DNA of 64,000 bases from Syntrophobacter fumaroxidans MPOB (lineage in GTDB: Bacteria; Desulfobacterota; Syntrophobacteria; Syntrophobacterales; Syntrophobacteraceae), in contig NC_008554.1 of assembly GCF_000014965.1 (NCBI RefSeq), positions 1 to 64,000 on the forward strand. Reading direction: 5' to 3'. The notes under the pieces are model-generated. The model did not search any database and was not told the origin of the DNA. It saw only the letters and a program-made list of their open reading frames with translations. Numbering within the stretch: the stretch's first letter is position 1; every line of letters begins with the position of its first letter. Position numbers and translations under genes: made by a program. Below, one piece after another: positions 1 to 7,763 of this stretch.

Positions 1-345
1 TAAAAGGTAATTATTAAAATCCGTCATGCTCTCAAGGCCTTACCTGTCCCCTTGAGCTAACCTCCATTCATCGTGAAGGTTTTCATGTCCGGCGGCGTTC
101 GGTTCGGAACTCCCGCAAAACTCTCCAGATCAACTTTGACCCTTTCCGCGTTCTTCATTAAAACATGCCCCAGTTATCAAATGACACCGAGAAGAAGTAT
201 TTCTCCCCCACTTCATTGCTGTTCGAGTCAAACGAAGTTGCTTGTGCCAAACGCGCATGGACGGTGGGGTGTTCGTTGCGAACACTGAAAGGGGCTGCTG
301 TTTGTTCTGGTTCAAGACACGGGAAAGAGGATGGGACGGGGCGCT
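1..345. other. Gene-free region upstream of dnaA
   Basis: No credible gene is visible in this stretch. The first 20 bases are AT-rich and the remainder has mixed composition. I looked for DnaA boxes (TTATCCACA-like nonamers) on both strands and found no cluster, so I do not call an origin here. A perfect 7-bp inverted repeat, GTGTTCG-TTG-CGAACAC, lies at 269-285, about 60 bases before the dnaA start. It could be an operator or a small hairpin in the dnaA leader. Confidence 0.5.
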
Positions 346-1698
346 ATGGAGCAGGAATGGCTGCAGGTCAGGAAGAAACTTCAAAGAAGCTTGTCCAAGG
401 GCCAGTACGACCTCTGGGTCTCGACACTCGAATTCCTGGGGATTGAGGACGGCAATCTGATTCTGGGCTGTCAGAACCGGTTCCATATCGAATGGCTTCG
501 AGAGAAGCTCGAAGCGAAGCTGCTGCCCATCGCGAGCCAGCATTTCCGCGGTGTGCGGAAATTGGAGTATCGGGTCGCACAGGGCTGTGCAGCGGGCGCT
601 CCCGAGATCGAGGGGGCAGGGCCTCGACAGATCGCGTTTTCCGATGTGGTCAAGTGCGTCGGCCCCGCGTTCAACCCACGTTTCACCTTCGACCACTTCG
701 TGGTCGGCGGCTGCAACCAGTTTGCCTACGCTGCCGCAATGGGCATGGCCAACAACCAGCAGCTCTACAACCAGTCGGTCTACCTGCTTTCGGACACCGG
801 CCTCGGCAAGAGCCATCTCACTCATGCCGTGGGGAACTACCTGCGCAATCGGAAGCCTGAGCTGCGAGTCCAGTACGTAACCACCGAACAGTTCGCCAAC
901 GAGATGATCTTCTCACTCAAGAACGGCAACATGGAGGCTTTCAAGAACAAGTTCAGGACGGGCTGCGACGTTCTTCTGCTTGAAAAGATCGAGTTCCTGA
1001 GCGGCAAGGAAAAGATACAGAAGGAACTGGTCTACACTCTCGACGAACTCATGGACCGGGGGAAAACCGTCCTCTGCACCGGGAACGCCTATCCGAAGGA
1101 CATTCCAAAACTCAATTCGGAGTTGCAGTCGCGTCTCGGAGGGGGACTTCTTGCCCCCATCGACAAACCCGACTTCAAGACCAGGATCGAGATCATCAAG
1201 CGCAAGTCTCACACGGAAAACATTCGAGTCCCCATGGAAGTCGTGGAATACCTCGCGGACCGCATCACCGGGGATGTTCGTCAATTGGAGAGTTGCCTGG
1301 TGGGACTGATGGCGAAATCGAATATTCTGCGAACGCCGATCACCCTTGATCTCGCGCGGGAAGTCAGCCAGACCATGCTCGATCAGCTGCCCAAGATCAG
1401 CGTCGAGCAGATTCAGAAAATCATCTGCGCGAACTTCCGGATCACGCTGGAGGAGCTTCGGTCGACGTCGCGGCGCAAGCAGGTCGCCCTGGCAAGGAAA
1501 ATCGGCATCTACCTGTCGCGCGAGTACACTACGGAGTCTCTGCAGAGCATCGGAAAGTCCTTCCAGAGAAGTCACAGCTCCGTTCTCTACGCAGTGAACG
1601 AGGTACAGAAGGGAATGGGGGAAGCCAACGGCAGGTTGAAACGAGAAGTCGAATACCTCAGCCGCCGGCTCGAAACCAGCTGCCTCTCGGAATCCTGA
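346..1698 (+). CDS. dnaA: Chromosomal replication initiator protein DnaA, divergent
   Basis: This 450-residue protein has the full DnaA architecture: an N-terminal domain beginning [13 protein letters not shown], an AAA+ core and a C-terminal helix-turn-helix. It should bind origin DNA and ATP to start replication. The Walker A motif is TGLGKS (Lys155), sensor II is DVRQLE, and the Arg of the SRLGGGL box is kept. Several usual signatures differ. The Walker B acidic pair is Glu213-Lys214 (LLLEKIEF), and the DNA-binding signature GRDHTTV is QRSHSSV (residues 407-413). ATG 346 was chosen because it matches the family N-terminus; an in-frame ATG at 331 would add five residues. Sulfate-reducer DnaA proteins are known to vary at these sites, so this is probably the true initiator, but a paralogue is possible. 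Confidence 0.88.
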
Positions 1699-2034
1699 AC
1701 CCCTCCACGGCGCTGGAACGCGCGCCCGGGCCTCAACAACATCGCGGTTGCCTCAGGAAGACCCGCCTCCGCCCGAAGACTCACTCCGGGCAGAGCTGAG
1801 ATCGAAGGCCGGAGCATGTTCGCCGGACGGAGAGGACGGCCGACACCGCTCCCGGGAGCGAATGTCGGGGTCGCCTGAACGCGCGCCACACCGGAACCTG
1901 CCGGTGAAGGGCAGGGAACGGCCCGGCGGCCGTTCGCTGCCTCAAAATAACGGCATTGGGATGGGATTGCGGGGATCGTTCGGAAGGATGAGCCGCAATC
2001 GGGGGGTGAACCGCTCCCCGAGGGGCGTCCGGGA
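1699..2034. other. Gene-free gap between dnaA and the IHF-like gene
   Basis: This 336-base gap separates two converging genes. The open frames in it are proline- and arginine-rich with no recognisable domain, and I judge them to be high-GC shadows. No clear terminator with a T-run was found. Confidence 0.4.
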
Positions 2035-2322
2035 CTATTTCGCCAGGTTGATTCTTTCCCGCAAGACACCCGAGCACTTGAAAGTGACCACCTTTCGGGG
2101 AGAAAGCATGATCGGATCGCCGGTCTGAGGATTGCGCCCCCTGCGCTGATTCTTTTCCTTGACGCTGAATTTCCCGAAGCCGCTGATCAGGACGTCCTCG
2201 CCGTGCTCCAAGGTCTGTTTGACGATCTCGAAGAGCGTTTCAATGATCTGAGCCGACTCGGTTTTGGTGAAAATATTTTTTGCGAACAGATTCTCTACGA
2301 TGTGTGCCTTGGTCAACGTCAT
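2035..2322 (-). CDS. ihfA: IHF alpha/HU-type DNA-bending protein
   Basis: This 95-residue protein has the standard length and fold of the IHF/HU family. It starts MTLTKAHIVENLF and has the beta-arm region GFGKFSVKEKNQRRGRNPQTG followed by a short C-terminal helix. The NPQTG arm tip, with the proline that intercalates into DNA, is intact. It should bend DNA in nucleoid organisation, transcription and recombination as a dimer. The start at 2322 was chosen over an upstream frame extension because AAGGAAAGG precedes it and it matches the family N-terminus. A good promoter lies at 2551-2579, giving a leader of about 220 bases. IHF alpha fits the sequence better than HU, but the subunit assignment is not certain. 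Confidence 0.88.
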   Translation of the reverse strand: MTLTKAHIVENLFAKNIFTKTESAQIIETLFEIVKQTLEHGEDVLISGFGKFSVKEKNQRRGRNPQTGDPIMLSPRKVVTFKCSGVLRERINLAK

Positions 2323-2550
2323 GGTCGATTTCCTTTCCTTGCTCGGAACCGCGAACCTGAAGCGCTCGTCGATCAAACCTCAAGACCTGCAACCGGCCTT
2401 GAATCCGGATGTATCCCAATCAAAGAATCACCGTAAGAGAGAAAAACCATCACACTCCAGATCGCCTGTCACCATTTCCGACTGCCTCCGGCGCGGCGGG
2501 AGGCCCGCGAGGCGCACGCATGTTGGGATGACAATTTAGAGTCTACCAAG

Positions 2551-2579
2551 CTATTAATTTATAATTGACTGTTTTTCAA
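2551..2579 (-). promoter_or_regulatory. Sigma-70-type promoter for the IHF-like gene
   Basis: Read on the minus strand, TTGAAA (2574-2579) and TAATAG (2551-2556) are separated by exactly 17 bases in an AT-rich stretch. It lies directly downstream of the tRNA terminator and upstream of the IHF-like gene on the same strand. Confidence 0.55.
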
Positions 2580-2580
2580 T

Positions 2581-2615
2581 AAAAAAATGGGTCTCCAGAC
2601 GCCGTGTGGAAACCC
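2581..2615 (-). terminator. Intrinsic terminator of the tRNA-Met transcript
   Basis: On the minus strand GGGTTTCC pairs with GGAGACCC (one G-U pair) around an 11-base loop, followed by ATTTTTTT. It begins 17 bases past the CCA end of the tRNA. Confidence 0.8.
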
Positions 2616-2631
2616 TGTGGTCTTTTTAGTG

Positions 2632-2708
2632 TGGTGGCGGTGCAGGGCTTCGAACCCCGGACACTACGGATATGAGCCGTATGCTCTGACCGACTGAGCT
2701 ACACCGCC
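2632..2708 (-). tRNA. tRNA-Met (CAT anticodon, elongator type)
   Basis: A 77-base cloverleaf is readable on the minus strand. The acceptor stem GGCGGTG/CACCGCC is perfect, the D-arm contains AGCTCAGTCGGTCAGAGC, the anticodon stem-loop ACGGCTCATATCCGT presents CAT, and the T-arm is GGGGTTCGAAGCCCT. The CCA end is encoded. It resembles elongator tRNA-Met and lacks the initiator hallmark of an unpaired first base. A CAT tRNA can also be the lysidine-modified Ile2 species; the body looks more like Met. Confidence 0.93.
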
Positions 2709-2722
2709 CTGAAGCAGAGTGA

Positions 2723-2751
2723 TATTTAAAGGAAAAACAACCCTGAGTCAA
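2723..2751 (-). promoter_or_regulatory. Promoter of the tRNA-Met gene
   Basis: On the minus strand TTGACT (2746-2751) and TAAATA (2723-2728) are 17 bases apart. The predicted start is about seven bases before the mature tRNA 5' end at 2708. Confidence 0.75.
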
Positions 2752-2920
2752 TAGCAAATTGGCTTCCGGCCCAAGCCGGCGCCCTTTTCCGCTTGGGGGT
2801 GCCGAGCCGATGAGCGCCCCATGCGGCGCAAGGTCGCCATCAGACCGGGAATCCGCTGCGAACCGGCCTCCGTCCTGACCCCATCCCAAATGGCGATGTC
2901 GAGGAAACCGGGGATTGCGA

Positions 2921-2949
2921 TTGACAAAACAGGACCTTTCCGCTAGATG
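2921..2949 (+). promoter_or_regulatory. Promoter candidate for queD
   Basis: A consensus TTGACA is separated by 17 bases from TAGATG. It lies about 160 bases before the chosen queD start, with no intervening gene. Confidence 0.55.
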
Positions 2950-3107
2950 TTTGACAACTCACCGATGAAAGATGGTTCATGGCTCTCGGGGAGTAGCCTC
3001 AGCACTCGTTATGCCCTCTCGGACGGTTTATGGATGACTCAGGCTGACGGATCCGTTTGAAGACAGGTCCGGTTCGTCGTTCGGGGAAAGGGACGGAGAG
3101 CGTCATT

Positions 3108-3491
3108 TTGAAAAACACCTTTTATGAAATAAAGATCATCACCGATTTTTCCGCCGCGCACCACCTCAGGGACTTTCGCGGTAAGTGCGAGAACCTGCAC
3201 GGCCACAACTGGAAGATCGAAATCGTCCTGCGGGGGACCGAACTGAATGAGATAGGGGTCCTGGTCGATTTCGGCGAAGTCAAGCAAGCGACTCGGGCAC
3301 TTCTTTCCGAGGTGGACCACCATTATCTGAACGAAATCCCGTTTTTTGCGGATCGAAACCCGTCATCCGAGAATATCGCCCGGTATTTGTTTGAGCGTCT
3401 GGCTGAAAAGTTCGATAATGACAAGCTCCGGTTATATAGGGTATCGGCTTGGGAATCCGACGATGCCTGTGCGACATTCATGCGTGAGTGA
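3108..3491 (+). CDS. queD: 6-carboxytetrahydropterin synthase-family protein (QueD)
   Basis: The 127-residue product belongs to the 6-pyruvoyl/6-carboxytetrahydropterin synthase family. It carries the zinc-binding histidines in FSAAHHL and NLHGHNW, the catalytic Cys in GKCENLHGH, and the VLVDFGEVK strand. In bacteria QueD converts dihydroneopterin triphosphate to 6-carboxytetrahydropterin on the way to queuosine. Other members serve folate or biopterin routes, so the exact product is inferred. TTG 3108 was chosen because it gives the normal short N-terminus and follows GGAGAG; a TTG at 3057 would add 17 residues of poor quality. No other queuosine gene is adjacent. Confidence 0.85.
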   Translation: MKNTFYEIKIITDFSAAHHLRDFRGKCENLHGHNWKIEIVLRGTELNEIGVLVDFGEVKQATRALLSEVDHHYLNEIPFFADRNPSSENIARYLFERLAEKFDNDKLRLYRVSAWESDDACATFMRE

Positions 3492-3526
3492 ACTTATCTG
3501 GCCGATCTTGAAAAGGAGTGAGAACC

Positions 3527-4657
3527 ATGGGAATTCTGAATACACAAGCCGAATGCCGCGGCGGTGATTTCATGCGACGGCGGCACATACAACTCTTGAT
3601 CCTTCTCGTGGTTGTTTCGATCGTTGCGTTGGTGAGCGCGCCTTCCGCCCGGGCGGTGCAGCGCCAGACCCCGGAATCGGAACACGGGGCCGCCCCCGCG
3701 GCGCAGCTCGGCGTGGTTTCGGCGCCCGCGCCGGTCCAGGGACACGCTCCGGAACCGTCACATCCCGCTCCTGCCCCCAAGGAGGAGCATGCCGCGGCGC
3801 CGCAAGCCGCCCCGAGCCATGCCCCGGCACCCGTGGGCCAGGAAGGGCACGGAGCGGAAGCCAAAGGTGAGCACGCCGCCGAGCACGGCGCTGAGCACGG
3901 ACCTGCGCTGCCCACCATATCGCCGATCGCGGGCGTGACTTTCGTGGACACCATGATCAACCTGATGGAAAACGAGCTCCACGGGCGTGTTCTTGGCTGG
4001 CGTCCCAACGATATCATCGTCGGCCGCTTCACGGACAACATCAACAACTACCAGTTGGGGGTCCTGGAGGCGATCCGGTTCACCACCCTGCGTCTGAAAG
4101 ACAGCCTGACGCGCATGGGCGACGCCGATACCTACGATCCCGACCTCGAATATGCGTTGAACCTGTTCATGATCCGGGCGACCTCCTTCTGGTTTCCGAC
4201 CGCGGAAGGGGAATACGACAAGGCCATCGAACATCTCCGGAACTTCCGGGCCAAGCTGGAAAAGGGCCAGCGCACCTTTTACTATCGCAAGGACAACCTC
4301 ATTTCGCTGCTGTCCGTGTACAAGGACCTCCTGGGCAACGTGAACAAGACTCTGGTCGTTTCTCCCATCAGCTGGTTCCAGGCCGATGATTCGTTTTACT
4401 ACGCCAAGGGCGTGGCCCACGTGTGCTACGAGATCCTCCGGGTCGTACGGGTCGGTTACCAGAAACAGCTGGCTTCGACCATGTACGGCATCGAGATGAT
4501 GGACACGATCGTGCATGAGCTCTACCGGGTTGAGAATATAGATCCGTGGCTCATTCTTGACAGCGACCTCGGCAGTCTCCTCGCCAACCATCGCGCCAAC
4601 ATCAACGCGCCGCTCAGCGAGGCGACCCACCTGATGGGTATCCTCGCTCTGCTGTAG
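3527..4657 (+). CDS. DUF2333-like membrane-anchored protein with an Ala/His/Glu-rich linker
   Basis: The product is 376 residues. A basic start and a hydrophobic segment at about residues 20-43 form a signal anchor, ending at an ARA site that could be cleaved. Residues about 45-125 are a low-complexity stretch rich in Ala, Pro, His and Glu. The remaining roughly 250 residues are globular and resemble the DUF2333 family (GWRPNDIIVGRFTDN followed by NYQLGVLEAIR). The function of that family is unknown to me. The protein should face the periplasm. ATG 3527 has AAGGAG eight bases upstream. The gene stands alone, convergent with the M48 protease gene. The His-rich linker might bind metal, but that is speculation. 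Confidence 0.7.
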   Translation: MGILNTQAECRGGDFMRRRHIQLLILLVVVSIVALVSAPSARAVQRQTPESEHGAAPAAQLGVVSAPAPVQGHAPEPSHPAPAPKEEHAAAPQAAPSHAPAPVGQEGHGAEAKGEHAAEHGAEHGPALPTISPIAGVTFVDTMINLMENELHGRVLGWRPNDIIVGRFTDNINNYQLGVLEAIRFTTLRLKDSLTRMGDADTYDPDLEYALNLFMIRATSFWFPTAEGEYDKAIEHLRNFRAKLEKGQRTFYYRKDNLISLLSVYKDLLGNVNKTLVVSPISWFQADDSFYYAKGVAHVCYEILRVVRVGYQKQLASTMYGIEMMDTIVHELYRVENIDPWLILDSDLGSLLANHRANINAPLSEATHLMGILALL

Positions 4658-4672
4658 GACATTCCACCGAAC

Positions 4673-4701
4673 GGGAGGGACGGTCTCGTACCGCCCCTCC
4701 C
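4673..4701. terminator. Bidirectional terminator-like hairpin
   Basis: GGGAGGG (4673-4679) pairs with CCCTCCC, and inside it CGGT pairs with ACCG around CTCGT. It sits between two converging genes. No T-run follows on either strand, so termination is inferred from position and stem strength. Confidence 0.55.
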
Positions 4702-4737
4702 GCGCATTCCGCGTTCCGCCCGCTCCACGATATCCGG

Positions 4738-6567
4738 TCAGGATCTGTCCGACTCCGCCGCCAGGGCCTTCTGGTATTTTTCTTTGTGGGTCAGATACTC
4801 GGAATGGTCCGATTGGGCCTGCCGAAGCGCTTTCTCGATGGTATCCACCGCTTCCCTGTAACGCCCGTTCACATAATAGGCCTCTGCCAGGGTGTCCAGA
4901 ATTACGGCGTCGGACCTCAATTCAGCCGCTTTGGCGGCGAGTTTGAGGGCGGCTTCGGGATTGTGGTGCGGAGGCGGGGAGGTCGCATAGAGCCAAGCGA
5001 GGTTGTTCATGAGGGAAGGATCGTCCGGCGAGAGGTGCAGGGCCTTCCGGAGCAGCCGCTCCGCTTCGCCGATCCTGCCGGCTTCGAGGAGCAGCCCGCC
5101 GTATGAGGCCAGAAGGTCGGGGTTCCCGGGCTCCTCCCGAAGTGCCCGTTCGACGCTGTCTCGGTCCGGATTGAAGGTCCACTTCCTCATGCCGGATGAA
5201 TTCAACAGGCCGGTGACGGTCGTGAAGACAACCGCGACCGAGACGAAGAAGGCGAGCGCCGAGGCATAGAGTTTTCGGTTGTGCCGACGTATGAGCGTCG
5301 TATCGCGGGAGGAATCGATCAGGCACTCGATGCGCTGCCGGATGCTGTAATGGTGCCAGCTTGGCAGGTCTTCGATCCGGCCGCTGTGCAGCGCGATCTT
5401 CTGCAGCGAGGTGATCAGGGGGTAAGGATCTCCCATCAGGTTCATCGCGTAAAGATCGGCCTGGCGTTCGCAGTTGCGGAGGAAATAGCCGAAGATGAAG
5501 CGGAAAAACACGAGGAAGAGCAATACGATCAATACGCTCGAGATGATCGAGATGCGTTCGGGCGCGCCTGCACCGGCCGAGAGCACCCATTCGAGGACAA
5601 TGTCCTGATCGAGCAGAACGAACAGGAAAAGGGTGCTCACGACACCCGCAACGGGCAGGTAGGACAGAAGAAACAGCAAAAACATGGGCAGATGGAAACG
5701 TCGTACGTGTCCCATTTCATGGGCGACCACGGCTCTGAGCTCTTCGGGATTGAGGATGGACAGAAGTCCGCGGGTCACCAGGATATAGCGCATGCGGGGC
5801 AGGACGCCCACGATCCCGGCCGTGAGCATCTCGCCTCCGAAGAGGGGCCAGAGCATGAAGTCGCCGACGCGGAACCCGTGTTTTCGGCAGAAGATTTCCA
5901 GTTCGGCGCGCAAAGGCTGCTCGAGCAGCGGCCGACATCCCCACAGACGGACCACCGGGCCCGGAGCGAAGAACATGAACAAAACCATGACCCCGGCCAG
6001 AACGGCATATTCTCCGGTCGCGGTCCATTTGGGAGGGAACGGTTTGAACGCCTCCAGCAGGTCGGAAGCGATCGCGACCAGCAGCCACGACAAAAGGATC
6101 GCGGAACTGAAGGAAAGATGCGTCTTTATGAACGCCGAGCGACGTATGGCGGATCGGAAGACGGCCTGATAGGCCGGATGGCTGAAAAACCAGATCACCG
6201 TCGTGTGCGAGAGATACAGGGCCAGTCCGATGAGACCCGAGAGGGAAAGAGATTTTTCGACGAATGGAATCAGGTTGAAATAGAACTTGACGTCCAGAAC
6301 GTAAACTTCGAAGGCAAAGCAGGACAGCGCAAGGATTTGCAGCCGGAATTGCAGCCTGTGGTAACGGGCCGCAAGATTTGACTGCGAAAAATCGGATGCG
6401 GCAAGACTCATTCCCCGGCACGCACGGTAGGCCGCCAACGCCAGCAGTCCCCAGACGGCGGCGGCCATCGATGCGGTGAGCGGCAGGGACAGCGAGGCCG
6501 AGGAGCCCGGTTGCTGCATCGTGAAAAGCAGCAGGACTATGATGAAGTACAGAAACTGGCTGTACAT
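4738..6567 (-). CDS. Membrane M48-family zinc metallopeptidase with TPR repeats
   Basis: This 609-residue protein has several N-terminal membrane segments (within about residues 5-210). A peptidase domain follows with the zinc motif HEMGH at 283-287, and a downstream ERQADLYA supplies the third ligand. After a further membrane segment near residue 430, the C-terminal 130 residues contain tetratricopeptide repeats (for example PDLLASYGGLLLEAGR and PSLMNNLAWLYAT). M48 proteases such as HtpX and the BepA group act in membrane or envelope protein quality control. The fusion with C-terminal TPRs suggests docking of partners or substrates. It is last in a minus-strand run after kdsD; a link to envelope maintenance is inference. 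The substrate is unknown. Confidence 0.85.
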   Translation of the reverse strand: MYSQFLYFIIVLLLFTMQQPGSSASLSLPLTASMAAAVWGLLALAAYRACRGMSLAASDFSQSNLAARYHRLQFRLQILALSCFAFEVYVLDVKFYFNLIPFVEKSLSLSGLIGLALYLSHTTVIWFFSHPAYQAVFRSAIRRSAFIKTHLSFSSAILLSWLLVAIASDLLEAFKPFPPKWTATGEYAVLAGVMVLFMFFAPGPVVRLWGCRPLLEQPLRAELEIFCRKHGFRVGDFMLWPLFGGEMLTAGIVGVLPRMRYILVTRGLLSILNPEELRAVVAHEMGHVRRFHLPMFLLFLLSYLPVAGVVSTLFLFVLLDQDIVLEWVLSAGAGAPERISIISSVLIVLLFLVFFRFIFGYFLRNCERQADLYAMNLMGDPYPLITSLQKIALHSGRIEDLPSWHHYSIRQRIECLIDSSRDTTLIRRHNRKLYASALAFFVSVAVVFTTVTGLLNSSGMRKWTFNPDRDSVERALREEPGNPDLLASYGGLLLEAGRIGEAERLLRKALHLSPDDPSLMNNLAWLYATSPPPHHNPEAALKLAAKAAELRSDAVILDTLAEAYYVNGRYREAVDTIEKALRQAQSDHSEYLTHKEKYQKALAAESDRS

Positions 6568-6662
6568 GAATCAGTCGTTCCGTTCAGTCCAGCGGGAGAC
6601 AGTGGTCCGGGCGGTTCCCGGTTCCTGTTCTCGCGGATGCGGTGCCGTTCCGGATGGCCGGG

Positions 6663-7742
6663 TCAGCGGGAGAATCGGATTCTGCCCTTGCCGAGCAGAT
6701 CGTGCAGATGAAGAATTCCCTCGACGTTCCGGTTTTCGTCCACCACCGGAAGCACGGTGATCAGGTGCCTTTCCATCAACTCGAGGGCGTCGGCCACCGA
6801 ACGATGCGACGAAATGGTGCGCGGGCCGGGAGTCATCACCTCGGAAATGCGCTTTTCCGTGAAATTCGAACAGCTGTTCAGGGTCCTGCGCAGATCGCCG
6901 TCGGTGAAGATACCCTGCAGCCGTTTGTCTTCGTCGAGGATGAGCGTCGCTCCGAGTCCCTTCCGGCTCATCTCGGCCAGCGCCGCCGGCACGGGAGTGG
7001 CGGCAGGCACGGCGGGGATCTCGTCGCCCTTGAGCATCACGTCGCGCAAGGGCACCTGAAGCCGTTCGCCCAGGTGCCCACCGGGATGAAACCGGTGGAA
7101 GTCGCGTTCCTGGAAGTTGCGGAGCCTGAGCAGCGCAACGGCCAGGGCGTCCCCCATGGCGAGCATCGCGGTGGTGCTTGCCGTCGGAACCAGCCCCATC
7201 GGGCAGGCTTCCCTCGGAACCCCGGTGTAGACGGTAAGATCGCTGTATTGCGCGAGGGTCGACGACGTATCCCCCGTGAAGGCGATGATGCGGGTGCCGA
7301 TATTCTTGAGGCTCGGCAGGATGATGTTCAACTCGTCGGTTTCACCGCTGTTGGACAGGGCGAGAACGATGTCCCCCGCACGCACCATGCCGAGGTCTCC
7401 ATGCATGGCCTCCACCGGATGAATGAACAGGGCGGGCGTCCCCGTGCTGCTCAGGGTGGCCACTATCTTGCGGCCGACGATGCCGGATTTGCCGATGCCC
7501 GTTACGATGATTCGGCCGCCGGCCTCGTAGATCCACAGAACCGCCCTGGCGAAGCTCTCGCTGATGTGATCCAGAAGATGGAGAATGCCTTCCGATTCGA
7601 TGCGCAATACATCGGCTGCAATCTCGAGAATGCCCTTCGTGGAGGCGGCGGGGTGTTCCGTACTCCCTTTCCGGAGAAGAGGGACCGCCGACGGCTCCTC
7701 TTGCGGCCCCCCCGCCCGATGCGCGCTCTTTGTCACGACCAT
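6663..7742 (-). CDS. kdsD: Arabinose-5-phosphate isomerase (KdsD/KpsF family)
   Basis: This enzyme interconverts D-ribulose 5-phosphate and D-arabinose 5-phosphate, the first step to KDO for lipopolysaccharide. An SIS sugar-isomerase domain occupies about residues 45-215 (GIGKSGIVGRK, SNSGETDE, PTASTTAMLAMGDALA). Two CBS domains follow to the C-terminus (IFTDGDLRR, VMTPGPRTI). At 359 residues it is about 30 longer than usual, because of an N-terminal extension of low complexity. A start at an internal codon is therefore possible; GGGAG precedes ATG 7742, but at short spacing. It begins 21 bases after purF, so the two are probably co-transcribed. kdsB lies in the same run. Confidence 0.9.
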   Translation of the reverse strand: MVVTKSAHRAGGPQEEPSAVPLLRKGSTEHPAASTKGILEIAADVLRIESEGILHLLDHISESFARAVLWIYEAGGRIIVTGIGKSGIVGRKIVATLSSTGTPALFIHPVEAMHGDLGMVRAGDIVLALSNSGETDELNIILPSLKNIGTRIIAFTGDTSSTLAQYSDLTVYTGVPREACPMGLVPTASTTAMLAMGDALAVALLRLRNFQERDFHRFHPGGHLGERLQVPLRDVMLKGDEIPAVPAATPVPAALAEMSRKGLGATLILDEDKRLQGIFTDGDLRRTLNSCSNFTEKRISEVMTPGPRTISSHRSVADALELMERHLITVLPVVDENRNVEGILHLHDLLGKGRIRFSR

Positions 7743-7763
7743 GTCTCCCGCCGCAATGTGCTC

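Larger units (their letters stand above)
2709..3107. other. Gap between tRNA-Met and queD
   Basis: Apart from the tRNA promoter, this stretch contains a plus-strand promoter candidate (TTGACA 2921-2926, 17 bases, TAGATG 2944-2949) that would give queD a leader of about 150 bases. The leader contains GGGGAGTAGCC, discussed among the rejected items. No gene is seen. Confidence 0.4.

Noticed and set aside
2988-2998. GGGGAGTAGCC in the queD leader, like half of the yybP-ykoY manganese riboswitch
   Set aside because: The second conserved half (around CAUACU) is absent, the flanks do not form the expected junction, and queD is not a manganese gene.
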